Shown here: positions 8,297 through 16,806 of the stretch, piece after piece
Layout of the letters: each line of letters starts with the position of its first letter
Numbering within the stretch: the stretch's first letter is position 1
Source of the DNA: a virus
IMG/VR virus record: IMGVR_UViG_3300009068_000132
Location: 1-29,878 of that record
Reading direction: 5' to 3' (one strand)
Length of the DNA: 29,878 nucleotides
Notes under the pieces: generated by a model
Database searches by the model: none
Told to the model about the DNA's origin: nothing
The model's input: only the letters and a program-made list of their open reading frames with translations
Made by a program: the position numbers and the translations under genes

Positions 8297-8721
8297 AATG
8301 TTATCGCTGCGGACAAAGAAAATCCATCCGCAGGAACAGATCCTGGGGCAACAGGATTCATGGAAAAGTTAAGTGTATGCGCCCCTGATGTAAGAGCAAC
8401 TGTAGCCGTTCCAGCTCCTGTAAGTCTTGAAATGCCATCTACTTGAACTACAGGCATCCAGTTATATGTTCCACCTACTGACAAACTAAGCTCAAGCTTT
8501 CCAACTAAACTTCCAAAAACAACACTTAGTTGTGCATTCTGAAAAGAGCTTAGTGCATTATTTCCTATTACTATATTTGATGCACATCCTCCCTCTATAT
8601 ACACTCTTGTTTGTGGTGTACTTATACTGTAATGCGTTCTTGTAACTATAGATGGCGTAGAAAAATTCCCTGGGCATAATGCAGGAGAATGTGATACCCA
8701 AAAACCAATAGGTCTTTTCAT
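8293..8721 (-). CDS. Small beta-rich tail/appendage protein
   Basis: 142 residues. The start at 8721 overlaps the stop of the upstream gene (ATGA); the frame is open farther upstream but this overlap fits the neighbours. The sequence is strand-rich with Gly/Ser/Thr (GAGTATVALTSGAHTLNFSM) and resembles a tail-fibre or decoration jelly roll. It is the last gene of the - strand unit and ends on the CTAG it shares with the + strand holin-like gene. No named family. Confidence 0.6.
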   Translation of the reverse strand: MKRPIGFWVSHSPALCPGNFSTPSIVTRTHYSISTPQTRVYIEGGCASNIVIGNNALSSFQNAQLSVVFGSLVGKLELSLSVGGTYNWMPVVQVDGISRLTGAGTATVALTSGAHTLNFSMNPVAPGSVPADGFSLSAAITF

Positions 8722-9179
8722 GTGGTGGTGTCTCCAACAATTACCCATGTATTCAATGCGTATTGAATAAGGCTTGCACCACTATATCTTGCACGAAGGT
8801 TTTTACCAGGAGTATAATTTAGTGTTACGCCTGATGCTGCGCTAACGACAACTTGTGCCAATCCAAGTTGAAGTATGTCAATGCTTGTTCCAACAGGAAA
8901 ATTTACAGCACTATTTAAAGGAATAGTGACAGCAACCAATGTAGACGAATTATTAAATGTAACTAAATTTTGAGCATCTGTTAAGACAAATGTGTAAGAT
9001 GTTCCTGTCTGATTGTTGATCGTGTAGGGTCCTCCTCCACCTCCTCCTCCTCCACCAAGAGCCAATACAGAAGCGATTGTAGAGCGTCCTGCTGGGCCTC
9101 CTACAGGAGTAACTACAAGGTAGTCTGCTGTAGTCGCTGTTACATCACCCAGTTCATCCGGTCGTTTCGGTGATCCCAT
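8718..9179 (-). CDS. Tail-fibre-tip-like protein with poly-Gly linker
   Basis: 153 residues. A short N-terminal region leads to nine consecutive Gly (residues 42-50), then a beta-rich C-terminal domain: YTFVLTDAQNLVTFNN, TIPLNSAVNFPVGTSIDI, VTLNYTPGKNL. This order (short attachment part, glycine linker, fibre-tip fold with a T.VTIP.....FP.G..I.....G segment) is common in phage tail proteins. Start overlaps the upstream stop by TAATG. It probably trimerises or attaches to an appendage; receptor binding is inferred. Confidence 0.65.
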   Translation of the reverse strand: MGSPKRPDELGDVTATTADYLVVTPVGGPAGRSTIASVLALGGGGGGGGGPYTINNQTGTSYTFVLTDAQNLVTFNNSSTLVAVTIPLNSAVNFPVGTSIDILQLGLAQVVVSAASGVTLNYTPGKNLRARYSGASLIQYALNTWVIVGDTTT

Positions 9180-11140
9180 TAGATCCTCCTTGTGTAATCA
9201 TCACACTTTAAGCAAAGCTGAATAGGATTCATGTAGGTTGATGAAGCTGATCTGGTATCCCAATCTACGCCTGTAACCCTACAAGTTCCATACTTGGAAC
9301 ACTCCATCATTGGCTTCCCATTACATCCACAATTTGCAACTGTTTCCAGGTCTTGACCTGCGTATGCACAAGGATTACGCATCCTATCAATAAACTCAGA
9401 GTGCGTCAGTTTAAGCGGTGTTTTTGTGGTCGTCGCTGGTTGAATTGTTTCCTTGGCACTAAGCGGACTTGTCATCATTGCTGGTGCGGAGTTCCAAAGA
9501 ATAACATCATATGGTTTCAGTTCAGATCCATCTACACCATATACAATGTAGCTAGAACTGTCGTAGACAAGAGCATCTTCCTCAAGAGCAGGCCAAGGCC
9601 CTTCGCTTGGAGGATGATCATTTCCATTGTAACATCCAGCAATTTCAGGAGAAGGAAACTCAAGCACATAGATTGTAAGCTTTGCGTTGAACTCTGCAAA
9701 TTCAACAAAGCTAATGTATGGTATTGAGTTCTGGACATGTGTAATTTGGTTTCCGGATTTTACGACCCAGGTATCATTGTCTCCTATTCGCATTCCAAAA
9801 CAGAATGGACCTTTGTTTACACGCTTTACAAAGAATTGAAATCCAGCAGCCTTTCCAAATTGAATTTGCTGGGTAGATCCCACAGCATCATCACCAGGGC
9901 ATCCACACCCACCAATACTATTCGCTGAAAAAAACTTTGGTGTAGGATCTGAAACATAAGAAGAAGAGTATGGATGCGTAATATAAAAACACCCATGCTC
10001 TTCCGTGGACGATATTGCATTAGCACCCATCTGGGTAAACTGAGGCCTAAACGAAGGAAATGGGCTTGTTGTCAGAGGTTCTACCAAAGCCGACATACAT
10101 GAATACGCATTCATGTTTGTAGCCATATTGCATCGATTAGTTGTCAGTGGTCCACCACCAGCGGTTCCATCACAACCGAATTGTTGTGGAACTAAAAACA
10201 CAGAGTATTGCACATAGTTTACGCACCCAGATAACCCAGCGCAACCAGGATTAAATCCTTCAAGATCACTTACATAGATACGATTTTTTGTTTTGTCTGG
10301 CTGTGGACTTGTGATTGGTATTCTTCCACCGAAACCACCACAGGCACTCCACGAAGGAAGATCTGGTGGATTGTTTTTGTTTATGTCAATCGGGTTAACT
10401 AATCGTTCTAAAGTTACTGAAACGGTAACATAGTTTGGGTCTGGATCAATACACATCGTTCCAGACAATCGAAGCGTGTATCCTCTTGGAGGGTCAGTTA
10501 TCAAAGCAACATCGAATACGCCAGTGTTTCCATTCCAACAAGAAGTAGTTGCAGGTTCCAAGGAAGGGGCACATCCTAGCGGAACCTGAATAATAGATGG
10601 CATACAAATGGATGGTAATGGGTCTTCTTCACCACACACATCTGCATAAAATCGTACTTGTATCGTTCCTCCTTGCTGTGGCCATTGAAGCGAGGAGCAA
10701 ACCAAAGAACATTCAAGATCAGGAGTTGTTTTTGATTTTGGAGTTGGGTCGCATATGTCATATGCCGGTGTAAATGATTTGGAACAAAACATTGTGTCGG
10801 CTTTAGCTTGAGCAAGTTCCTGCGTATCGTATGGACCATACGCAGCGGTAGCCATTAGCCTCGTTGGCGGATTGTCAAATTCTGCAACTACCGCAGCATT
10901 TGAATCAGAATTGTACGCACAGTATGCGTAGAACCCTTTGGTGGTATTTGGACCGTAAGGTGCTTCAAGTGGATTGTAAGGGGTAATGGCATTGGAATTG
11001 GCAACGCCTTCATCATCAAATGGACCCAAGACACGGGTGTATCCTGGCGAATTATCAGACTCAACAACGAATGGATATCCTGCATTTGGCGAAGCCACTT
11101 GCAGAGTAAACGAAGTCTGTACACAAATCCAGAATGGCAT
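9179..11140 (-). CDS. Large Cys-rich tail/appendage protein
   Basis: 653 residues with AGGA five bases before the ATG. I count 29 Cys, spread along the chain and often next to Gly (GGCGCPGD, NPGCAGLSGCVNY). The body is strand- and Pro-rich, as in adhesins. The last 75 residues have a distinct Cys cluster: NPCAYAG, NCGCNGKPMMECSKYGTC and, 22 residues later, CLKCDDY. That looks like a metal-binding module; the order C..G....C.C......C...G.C...C..CDY recalls a motif I associate with Planctomycetes and their phages, from memory only. No signal peptide. Role inferred from its place in a run of tail-like genes. Confidence 0.6.
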   Translation of the reverse strand: MPFWICVQTSFTLQVASPNAGYPFVVESDNSPGYTRVLGPFDDEGVANSNAITPYNPLEAPYGPNTTKGFYAYCAYNSDSNAAVVAEFDNPPTRLMATAAYGPYDTQELAQAKADTMFCSKSFTPAYDICDPTPKSKTTPDLECSLVCSSLQWPQQGGTIQVRFYADVCGEEDPLPSICMPSIIQVPLGCAPSLEPATTSCWNGNTGVFDVALITDPPRGYTLRLSGTMCIDPDPNYVTVSVTLERLVNPIDINKNNPPDLPSWSACGGFGGRIPITSPQPDKTKNRIYVSDLEGFNPGCAGLSGCVNYVQYSVFLVPQQFGCDGTAGGGPLTTNRCNMATNMNAYSCMSALVEPLTTSPFPSFRPQFTQMGANAISSTEEHGCFYITHPYSSSYVSDPTPKFFSANSIGGCGCPGDDAVGSTQQIQFGKAAGFQFFVKRVNKGPFCFGMRIGDNDTWVVKSGNQITHVQNSIPYISFVEFAEFNAKLTIYVLEFPSPEIAGCYNGNDHPPSEGPWPALEEDALVYDSSSYIVYGVDGSELKPYDVILWNSAPAMMTSPLSAKETIQPATTTKTPLKLTHSEFIDRMRNPCAYAGQDLETVANCGCNGKPMMECSKYGTCRVTGVDWDTRSASSTYMNPIQLCLKCDDYTRRI

Positions 11141-11147
11141 AAAAATC

Positions 11148-12245
11148 CTACGCTGTCAGGTAAACTCGTCCACCACTCCAAGGTATATCATACACCTTCG
11201 TTGGTGTATGCAACGGGTTATTTGCGTTTTCAGCCAGATTAAATTGGATGCTGCGCATTTGCTTCAGCGGATTGATAAGGAAGAAATAAGGATCGCTGGG
11301 AGATACCGAGCCTGACCTCAATCCTTCTTGACTGTAAAACCACCATCGCTGCGTAAACAATCGAGGACTTTTTAAAGTATAACCTGGCGTAGATGTGACC
11401 GACAAATATGACCACAACTCAATAGACCAATACTGAAGTTCAGTGTTCAAGTATTTTGTAGGATCCGTTGGATTCAATACTGGTTTAAATCTGTCTTTCA
11501 TCATTCCGTTAAATATAAATAACTGAAATGCCATTCCATCTGATTTTCCAATAAGTGTATTTTGACTATTGTATATGTTTATAGGATCACAGAATGGACT
11601 AAATCCAAGCTGATAATCTGCTTTTGACTTATCAATTTCTGTTTCGGTGTCTTCGTAAAATTCACTGCCAAGAAATGGCTCTGCTACTCCTGCGGAATGT
11701 AACATATACTGGCTTGGAGACTCGCCATTATTGTATATGTTTCCAAGCCAATCATTTCCAATATCTGCTTGCAAAGGATCTTGTGGATAAAAATCAGTCC
11801 AATACACATTTGTAAAACCTTCCATTATCGGAGCTTTATTTGATCGCTTCCTTACTAATGGAAGAATACACTGACTGTTTTTAAATCTAAATCCTTTTAT
11901 TGTTCTGGAGTATATTGGAGAAGCAGGGTTTGATATTTTGTACGGTCCTACTTTGCTATCTAGCTCTGCAAGATCAAAATGCCATTCGCTGGGTAATTCC
12001 TTGTCTCCGGTTTGAGGCATATACCCATATGCGTAACTGGACTTTCCTTTTAACAGAGGGTTCATTGGATAACTGGTATGACTTGAATCGTACCAGCATC
12101 CTCCTGAAGTTATGTCTGTCTGTGGTGCAGCCACATCGTTTACACCCCAAACAATATGCGCTGTAGCCTGCCCAAGTTGATACCCGGACAGAACGGTATT
12201 GTAACATGAACCTTGAATGCGTGTAGCGTGAAATCCTGATCCCAT
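11148..12245 (-). CDS. Structural protein of unknown fold
   Basis: 365 residues from ATG 12245, which lies 2 nt after the upstream stop; an in-frame TTG at 12281 would give a 34-nt overlap and is less likely. The protein is aromatic-rich with few charged clusters (GGCWYDSSHTSYPMNPLLKG, QYWSIELWSYLSVTSTPGY, FTQRWWFYSQEG), consistent with a beta-rich virion protein. No enzymatic motif or known family is recognised. It is embedded between other appendage-like genes on the same strand. Confidence 0.6.
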   Translation of the reverse strand: MGSGFHATRIQGSCYNTVLSGYQLGQATAHIVWGVNDVAAPQTDITSGGCWYDSSHTSYPMNPLLKGKSSYAYGYMPQTGDKELPSEWHFDLAELDSKVGPYKISNPASPIYSRTIKGFRFKNSQCILPLVRKRSNKAPIMEGFTNVYWTDFYPQDPLQADIGNDWLGNIYNNGESPSQYMLHSAGVAEPFLGSEFYEDTETEIDKSKADYQLGFSPFCDPINIYNSQNTLIGKSDGMAFQLFIFNGMMKDRFKPVLNPTDPTKYLNTELQYWSIELWSYLSVTSTPGYTLKSPRLFTQRWWFYSQEGLRSGSVSPSDPYFFLINPLKQMRSIQFNLAENANNPLHTPTKVYDIPWSGGRVYLTA

Positions 12246-12247
12246 TG

Positions 12248-12685
12248 TCACACACCTGTTATTTGTACAGTCATAAAACAAGTTTCAGATCCAACTACAA
12301 GAAATCCTGACCATCCAGCAGTAAACACCCATTGTGTACCATCCCATGTACACGAACCTTGATTTAATGCTGTCGTAGTGTAGTTGGTAATAAAACCAAA
12401 CAGATTTGATCCCGTATCGTATTGTCCAGCAGAAAAACCTGGAAGGTTAATTTCTATTGCAATTGGGTGGCCAGTAGTAATGTAAGTAGTGGAACATCGG
12501 TTGTTTTGAAACCAGCTAACAGGATAAGTTCCATTAGCGTATGGACATACCAACGGAGCTGTACCAGAATAGGTAACAGTACCAGACACGGATGTGGGAA
12601 GTGATTCTATTCCACATTTTGGCCAAGGACGAAGCAGTGCTTCATCCGGAGATGATGGGTCAGAATAGCAATTAAAGGAAGGCAT
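12248..12685 (-). CDS. Small structural protein, unknown
   Basis: 145 residues; its ATG overlaps the upstream stop (TAATG). The N-terminus is Pro/Cys-containing (SFNCYSDPSSPDEALLRPWP) and the C-terminal half is strand-rich (LNQGSCTWDGTQWVFTAGWS). Six Cys are present, as in the neighbouring Cys-rich protein, suggesting the block shares an extracellular, possibly disulphide-stabilised setting. No family recognised. Confidence 0.6.
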   Translation of the reverse strand: MPSFNCYSDPSSPDEALLRPWPKCGIESLPTSVSGTVTYSGTAPLVCPYANGTYPVSWFQNNRCSTTYITTGHPIAIEINLPGFSAGQYDTGSNLFGFITNYTTTALNQGSCTWDGTQWVFTAGWSGFLVVGSETCFMTVQITGV

Positions 12686-13158
12686 TAGTAACCTACAACA
12701 AGCATATTAGAAACGCATTGTACACTTTTAACGCCAGACGATCCTGATCCTCCACCAATAACATCAAAGATACTGGTAGTTACATCAACAGCCCCTCTTG
12801 GCTCGGCATAAACAAAAGAATACAAACCCCTGCTTTTTATAAATACTTCCTGGTCCACAGTCAAACCTTGTGTCACTATTGGGTTTGATATAGAAAAAGT
12901 GCTTGGGGTTCCTGTTGTACCAGGATCAACTACAGTTCCTGATCCAGCAACTTCATCATCATGCAAAGACAATCCATTTTTGGTTGCTGCTATTGCAGTC
13001 CACCCATAAACAAAAAGAGCATCACTGCCACTCGGTGTTATTTCTCTAGACTGTGTAATGCGTACATGTATTAAAGAAATTTCGGAAGAATCTAAAAATA
13101 AACTATCACCAACTTGCCCTAAAGATAATCCAGTCTGATTTGTTGATTCAAGCTTCAT
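12685..13158 (-). CDS. Small structural protein, unknown
   Basis: 157 residues. The start at 13158 overlaps the upstream stop (ATGA) and is preceded by GGAGGG. The first part contains DSLFLDSSEISLIHVRITQS; a flexible GGGSGSSG piece lies near the C-terminus, ahead of a last strand with one Cys (SVQCVSNMLVVGY). This looks like a modular tail protein with a linker. It is the first of the six appendage-type genes after the sigma-like gene. Function unknown. Confidence 0.6.
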   Translation of the reverse strand: MKLESTNQTGLSLGQVGDSLFLDSSEISLIHVRITQSREITPSGSDALFVYGWTAIAATKNGLSLHDDEVAGSGTVVDPGTTGTPSTFSISNPIVTQGLTVDQEVFIKSRGLYSFVYAEPRGAVDVTTSIFDVIGGGSGSSGVKSVQCVSNMLVVGY

Positions 13159-13757
13159 CGTGCCCTCCTATGTCCACCAGGAATGTATCGTGCATCAAAT
13201 TTGATGGTAGGGGCCTCGCACACTTGCTTCTGCGGAGTTCCTCCGTACACATCGACTCGCTCGCTCATTTCCAAAATCAATTTGTCCGCAATAGCATCCA
13301 ATGCGTCGTGTACAAAATACGAATCCTCGCCTATAGCCTCCGCAATTGCTTTAAGCGTGAATCCATACACATATCTACACACCATTATATAGCCTTCAAT
13401 TGGCGTTAGGACACCAGAGTCCATCACTAAATCTTTTACACGATCCATTCCAGACATATGATCATTTGCTTTTAGATTCTTCCACCGATTTTTGGATATT
13501 TGAAACTCCAAATTAGAGCTTGGTATTCTCTTCATTTCTTCCATAACTAAAACTGGAATAGTTGATTCAAAATACCAACTATTGCTTCCCAGCATCTTGT
13601 CCATGACACTGTCAAACATCCTGTCATAAACATCATCAACATTGCCTTCAATATTTGCGGTGGACAGATACGATTTCACTCTGTCCATGACGACCACAAA
13701 CAAGTCCCAGTCTTCTTGCAGGGGCTTGTTATAAATGTGCTGTGTTAACCACCCCAT
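13155..13757 (-). CDS. Diverged sigma-70-like / HTH protein
   Basis: 200 residues from ATG 13757, overlapping the end of the polymerase gene by 13 nt. The N-terminal two thirds are helical (DLFVVVMDRVKSYLSTANIE, STIPVLVMEEMKRIPS), like sigma region 2 but without clear -10-recognition residues. Residues about 117-162 read as region 4 or a related helix-turn-helix: LTPIEGYIMVCRYVYGFTLK followed by AIAEAIGEDSYFVHDALDAI. The order L.P.E.......Y..G.....IAE..G.....V...L..I fits sigma region 4. The basic tail (PGGHRRAR) is unusual. It sits between replication and late appendage genes, a sensible place for a late-gene activator. Sigma function is inferred from fold pattern and order. Confidence 0.5.
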   Translation of the reverse strand: MGWLTQHIYNKPLQEDWDLFVVVMDRVKSYLSTANIEGNVDDVYDRMFDSVMDKMLGSNSWYFESTIPVLVMEEMKRIPSSNLEFQISKNRWKNLKANDHMSGMDRVKDLVMDSGVLTPIEGYIMVCRYVYGFTLKAIAEAIGEDSYFVHDALDAIADKLILEMSERVDVYGGTPQKQVCEAPTIKFDARYIPGGHRRAR

Positions 13758-15511
13758 GATTTTCCCACACCTGCTTCCACTTCGCAAGGGACAGTTCCCA
13801 ATAATGGTTGCATTGCATTCACCATAATTGTTTTTAGCCACTCTGCTACGCTATCAGCCTGAACCGTAGGGCACATAAGGACAATTTCATCGTGAACAGG
13901 CATGAGCATGGTCATCTCAGGCCAATCGTTCCTCTTGCTCCACACCTCAGACAAAGCTTTCTTCATACCATCTGCGGAATTGGATTGAATCGGAGTATTA
14001 CACTTCTTGGTGAACTGCTCCTGCCACTTCCAATTTCCCCAACGGTCCAGCTTCAGCTTAGGCCCCATGCCTCCCCGTGTCCTACCCCATTTGGTCCGAA
14101 AAATCAATTTACCAGGTTGTTTCATTTTTGCATGATATCGCTTTAGGCCTGGGTAGGTCTGGAAAAACTGCTTGCGCATTTCTTGCAAGTCTTCCAATGG
14201 AAGCAGTATACCCCAGTTCTTTGCCAGCGTTGTCCGCAGCGTTTTTGCTCCACAGCCATAGATCAAACCGAAGTTCAATGCTTTCGCCAGGGTGCGATCC
14301 TCCTTGGTGGGACGATCTTTCCCGAGGACATCCTTGGCCGTCTTGGTATGCAGATCTACACCATTACGAAATGCCTCTTGCATATTTGTTTCCTTTGCCA
14401 CCCAGGCAATCATTCTCAGCTCAATGGCCGAATAGTCGGCTTTGACAATTGAGAAGCCTACAGGGGCAACAAACGCCTTCCTATGACTGCCTCTAGGAAT
14501 CTGTTGCAGATTCGGAGAATTACAGGAAAACCTTCCGGTCTCTGGTCTACATTGCATAAACTCAGCATGGACTTTGGCATCCGCTCCAATATGTGCCAAC
14601 CATTCTGGCCCAAAAGTTTTGATGATCTGGTCTGCCTTACGCCACTCCATGATCTTAGACACAAAATCATTGTCTGTGTGCATACACAATTCATCTTTGC
14701 TGGTAGACTTCAATGTCAAACCAATCCGACTGGCGGCAGCTTTAATATCCCAGTGCTTTCTCCAATTCCATGGTGTGTTGATAAATGTCCTGGGAGGAAC
14801 CATTTCCTGTAATTCAGAATTCAATCGAGTTCTACGCTTGACCGCTGCATTGTACAAAGAGATCCATTTATTTTTGTCAACATTTACTCCGTTCAGCCTC
14901 ATCCAGATGGTAGCCTTGAGAACTTTGTGTTCCAGCCTCCAAATGGTCCTAAGATTATTCTTGGCAATCTCTCTATACAGAATCCTGTGGAGATCTAATA
15001 AGACAGCCGTATCCTTGGCGGCATACTCCAGTTGCGCCAAGGAAAGTTCTCCTGACCAATCTGACTTCTGGAGAACTTTGTCTACTTCAATTCCCATTCG
15101 GTCATACAAGACCGATCCCAAAGAGTTTGATACACCGAATCCGCAATTCAGCAGGAAGCTTCCAATGAAGGTATCCCTCAGTGAATTTGCTGCGAAATCA
15201 AATCCATATTGAATCAGGAACGGTGCATCAAATGCCCAGTTGTGGGCGACTATCACTTTACGCCTTAAGGACTGAATGAGACTGGACGGATCCACCTGGT
15301 CACAATCAATCACCCACGGATTTTCTCCGTCTACGCACAGGCTTAACAGCCTCATCCGGCTTGTGTGAAATGGCTTTAGTCCCGTTGTCTCCGTGTCCAA
15401 CGCCAACAAATCCACGCCTTGTAGCACAGATTGGACAGACATTAACTGAGAATGATTGGTCACTAGCGTGAAATTTGTAGGAGCCACACCAACTGATGCC
15501 GCATGAAACAT
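13745..15511 (-). CDS. Family A DNA polymerase with 3'-5' exonuclease domain
   Basis: 588 residues. Start at ATG 15511, five bases after GGAGG; an in-frame ATG at 15523 lacks a site. Exonuclease motifs are complete: D39 and E41 in LALDTETTGL, VAHNWAFDAPF with D95, and Y163/D167 in YAAKDTAVLLDL. Polymerase motif A is KADYSAIELR (D359, E364; Ala where Gln is usual), motif B RTLAKALNFGLIYG (R406, K410, F414, Y418) and motif C PVHDEIVL (D541, E542). F414 equals Phe762 of E. coli Pol I, so ddNTP discrimination is expected. There is no 5'-nuclease domain, as in other phage PolA enzymes. It replicates the phage genome with the primase-helicase encoded upstream. Confidence 0.95.
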   Translation of the reverse strand: MFHAASVGVAPTNFTLVTNHSQLMSVQSVLQGVDLLALDTETTGLKPFHTSRMRLLSLCVDGENPWVIDCDQVDPSSLIQSLRRKVIVAHNWAFDAPFLIQYGFDFAANSLRDTFIGSFLLNCGFGVSNSLGSVLYDRMGIEVDKVLQKSDWSGELSLAQLEYAAKDTAVLLDLHRILYREIAKNNLRTIWRLEHKVLKATIWMRLNGVNVDKNKWISLYNAAVKRRTRLNSELQEMVPPRTFINTPWNWRKHWDIKAAASRIGLTLKSTSKDELCMHTDNDFVSKIMEWRKADQIIKTFGPEWLAHIGADAKVHAEFMQCRPETGRFSCNSPNLQQIPRGSHRKAFVAPVGFSIVKADYSAIELRMIAWVAKETNMQEAFRNGVDLHTKTAKDVLGKDRPTKEDRTLAKALNFGLIYGCGAKTLRTTLAKNWGILLPLEDLQEMRKQFFQTYPGLKRYHAKMKQPGKLIFRTKWGRTRGGMGPKLKLDRWGNWKWQEQFTKKCNTPIQSNSADGMKKALSEVWSKRNDWPEMTMLMPVHDEIVLMCPTVQADSVAEWLKTIMVNAMQPLLGTVPCEVEAGVGKSWGG

Positions 15512-15534
15512 CACTTCCTCCATTGTTTACACTA

Positions 15535-16077
15535 TCACTGGATTGATACCCTGCCAGATAAAGCAAAGATTTTGGTTGGGTTGATGCAGTATAAGTCTTT
15601 GGCTGGATCCCCAGGTTTTGCATGCACAAATTTTTGTGTGCATGTTCCTTGCATCGGTCCGAATTTGTCAGCCATCGATACAATGCCCAAAAGCTGTTGT
15701 CGTGGGATGCCATAAAAGGTAAACTCCTTGTTGTCACCGGCTTCCTTGACGAAGTGATACCACCAGTCAAACTGGTAATGTTGACTCCGACCGGGAACCT
15801 TCACATCGTTCGGATACTCCCAGCGTTCCCACAGCAGGTCACGATACTGAGAATGGTATGTTGGCCGAACAGACACTTGGACAGAATAGGAAACATCTTT
15901 GTCCATGAACACAGCATCATGCCCGGAAATGTCGTCAACACTTCCTCCTGTTGTCGATTTTATCGTTAATGGAACTCCTGCCGCCTGGTAGTACGATTCC
16001 AAAGCTTTCAACAAGGATATAGTCAAACTCGCTGACACATCGTACCTATGCCATTTTGGTTGATCTGCGAAGTTCAT
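15535..16077 (-). CDS. Possible PDDEXK-type nuclease, unproven
   Basis: 180 residues, GAGGG about seven bases before ATG 16077. Residues 50-85 carry ISGHDAVFM, then YSVQVSVRP and YRDLLWERWE. This order (Asp strand, then a Q.(S/K).R strand, then YRD) resembles a phage group with a restriction-endonuclease-like fold in which G.D......VQVK.R is followed by YRD. The usual Lys of the (D/E/Q)xK motif is Ser here, so activity is doubtful. A helical N-terminus and FDWWYHFVKEAG follow the pattern. It is 11 nt upstream of the polymerase gene, which supports a DNA role. Other folds cannot be excluded. Confidence 0.4.
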   Translation of the reverse strand: MNFADQPKWHRYDVSASLTISLLKALESYYQAAGVPLTIKSTTGGSVDDISGHDAVFMDKDVSYSVQVSVRPTYHSQYRDLLWERWEYPNDVKVPGRSQHYQFDWWYHFVKEAGDNKEFTFYGIPRQQLLGIVSMADKFGPMQGTCTQKFVHAKPGDPAKDLYCINPTKIFALSGRVSIQ

Positions 16078-16111
16078 TTAACACCCTCATTAAGACTATT
16101 GGGTCAAACAC

Positions 16112-16342
16112 TTACCACCCTAAGTAACTGGTGCAATCCCTCTTAGTCACATCTATGACAGGTTTTGGAGGCTCAATCTCATTCGCTAAATCGATCAATG
16201 CTCTACCAATCTTCCTAGCTTCCTGTGCAGAAAAATACATGGTAAATCGGCGTTCACAGGGTTCGATTATGATGATTTCGGCATATGCTTCAACACGATC
16301 TGTACAGAGTGTAGTATCCCATTTATCCTTGAAAGTCTGCAT
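16112..16342 (-). CDS. Small unknown protein downstream of the ncRNA terminator
   Basis: 76 residues from ATG 16342, which has GGAG nine bases upstream. A longer in-frame version from GTG 16402 would begin inside a strong terminator hairpin and is rejected. The sequence has a strand pair (VEAYAEIIIIEPCERRFTMY) followed by a helix (SAQEARKIGRALIDLANEIE) and a Pro-rich tail. No family is recognised. Because it lies just past the terminator of the candidate RNA, expression probably needs read-through or a separate start point. Confidence 0.6.
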   Translation of the reverse strand: MQTFKDKWDTTLCTDRVEAYAEIIIIEPCERRFTMYFSAQEARKIGRALIDLANEIEPPKPVIDVTKRDCTSYLGW

Positions 16343-16370
16343 TTCTTTGGACTCCAGTCTAGTTTCCCGA

Positions 16371-16408
16371 AATAATAAAAGCCTGGGCTTGTTTCCAAGC
16401 ACCAGGCT
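16371..16408 (-). terminator. Rho-independent terminator of the candidate RNA
   Basis: On the - strand AGCCTGG pairs with CCAGGCT, a single T is bulged, GCTTG pairs with CAAGC, and the loop is GAAA. The stem (16380-16408) is followed by TTTATTATT. Twelve base pairs plus a U-rich tail make a good intrinsic terminator. It ends the RNA from 16806 and insulates the polymerase/appendage genes from upstream transcription. Confidence 0.75.
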
Positions 16409-16806
16409 CTCATTCTACCGGTCCTACGGTAAGATCATTGCGCTGGGAAGCTGCTGCTTGACGCACTTCGCCTTCAGCAGCAGCATGTGGAGTGACAGGA
16501 AAGTGCTAAAACATCCCCTCCTACCCCAGCGCAAAGAGCCAGCCAACCGAATCGAACGGTTGTACCAAGTGCTGTTCCTACTTGATAGTGTCGAGCCTAC
16601 CCCGAGGTAAACAGCCTCATGCGGGGTGAACTCGCCAACACGCTGGCAATACCTACTCAGTAGTTCACGCTAGTTGATCCTAAAGGATTTAAGCCTGAGT
16701 AGGTAAGTGAAGCAAAGAGGGTGCCATCCTCTATTTTCCCTATGCGCAGGGGTGTCCTAGTGTTAGACGATTGCTTCAGTGTAGACTGGCTTAATTCCAG
16801 TCTACA
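16371..16806 (-). ncRNA. Candidate structured RNA, about 430 nt, no known class
   Basis: No gene is supported in this stretch, the only long gap in the window. Perfect or near-perfect helices (plus coordinates): 16780-16789 with 16797-16806 (10 bp); 16708-16715 with 16771-16778 (8); 16716-16720 with 16728-16732 (5); 16738-16741 with 16748-16751 (4); 16650-16660 with 16695-16705 (11); 16599-16604 with 16622-16627 (6), capped outside by 16592-16595 with 16631-16634; 16545-16549 with 16557-16561 (5); 16440-16447 with 16525-16532 (8) enclosing 16450-16458 with 16476-16484 (9); 16416-16420 with 16427-16431 (5). The 16545-16561 arm read on the - strand has a tRNA-like T-loop, G-TTCGATT-C. The - strand is favoured by that loop, by a wobble pair at 16638/16643, by an extended -10 box at its 5' end and a terminator at its 3' end. 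tmRNA, RNase P and tRNA hallmarks are absent. Confidence 0.6.

Noticed and set aside
14574-15212. 212-codon + strand ORF inside the polymerase gene
   Set aside because: Antisense of a gene with full exonuclease and polymerase motifs.
16343-16402. GTG start at 16402 for the 76-residue protein
   Set aside because: The extension would be translated from inside the terminator hairpin; ATG 16342 has a GGAG site.
16545-16561. tRNA or tmRNA gene around the T-loop-like arm
   Set aside because: The arm is perfect, but no 7-bp acceptor stem, D-arm or proper anticodon arm fits around it at tRNA distances, and tmRNA hallmarks (GG-TTCGAC near the 5' end, an alanine-ending tag ORF) are missing in direct and permuted order.
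16131-16610. 159-codon + strand ORF across the RNA region
   Set aside because: No ribosome site; it overlaps the terminator, the small - strand gene and the conserved-looking helices.
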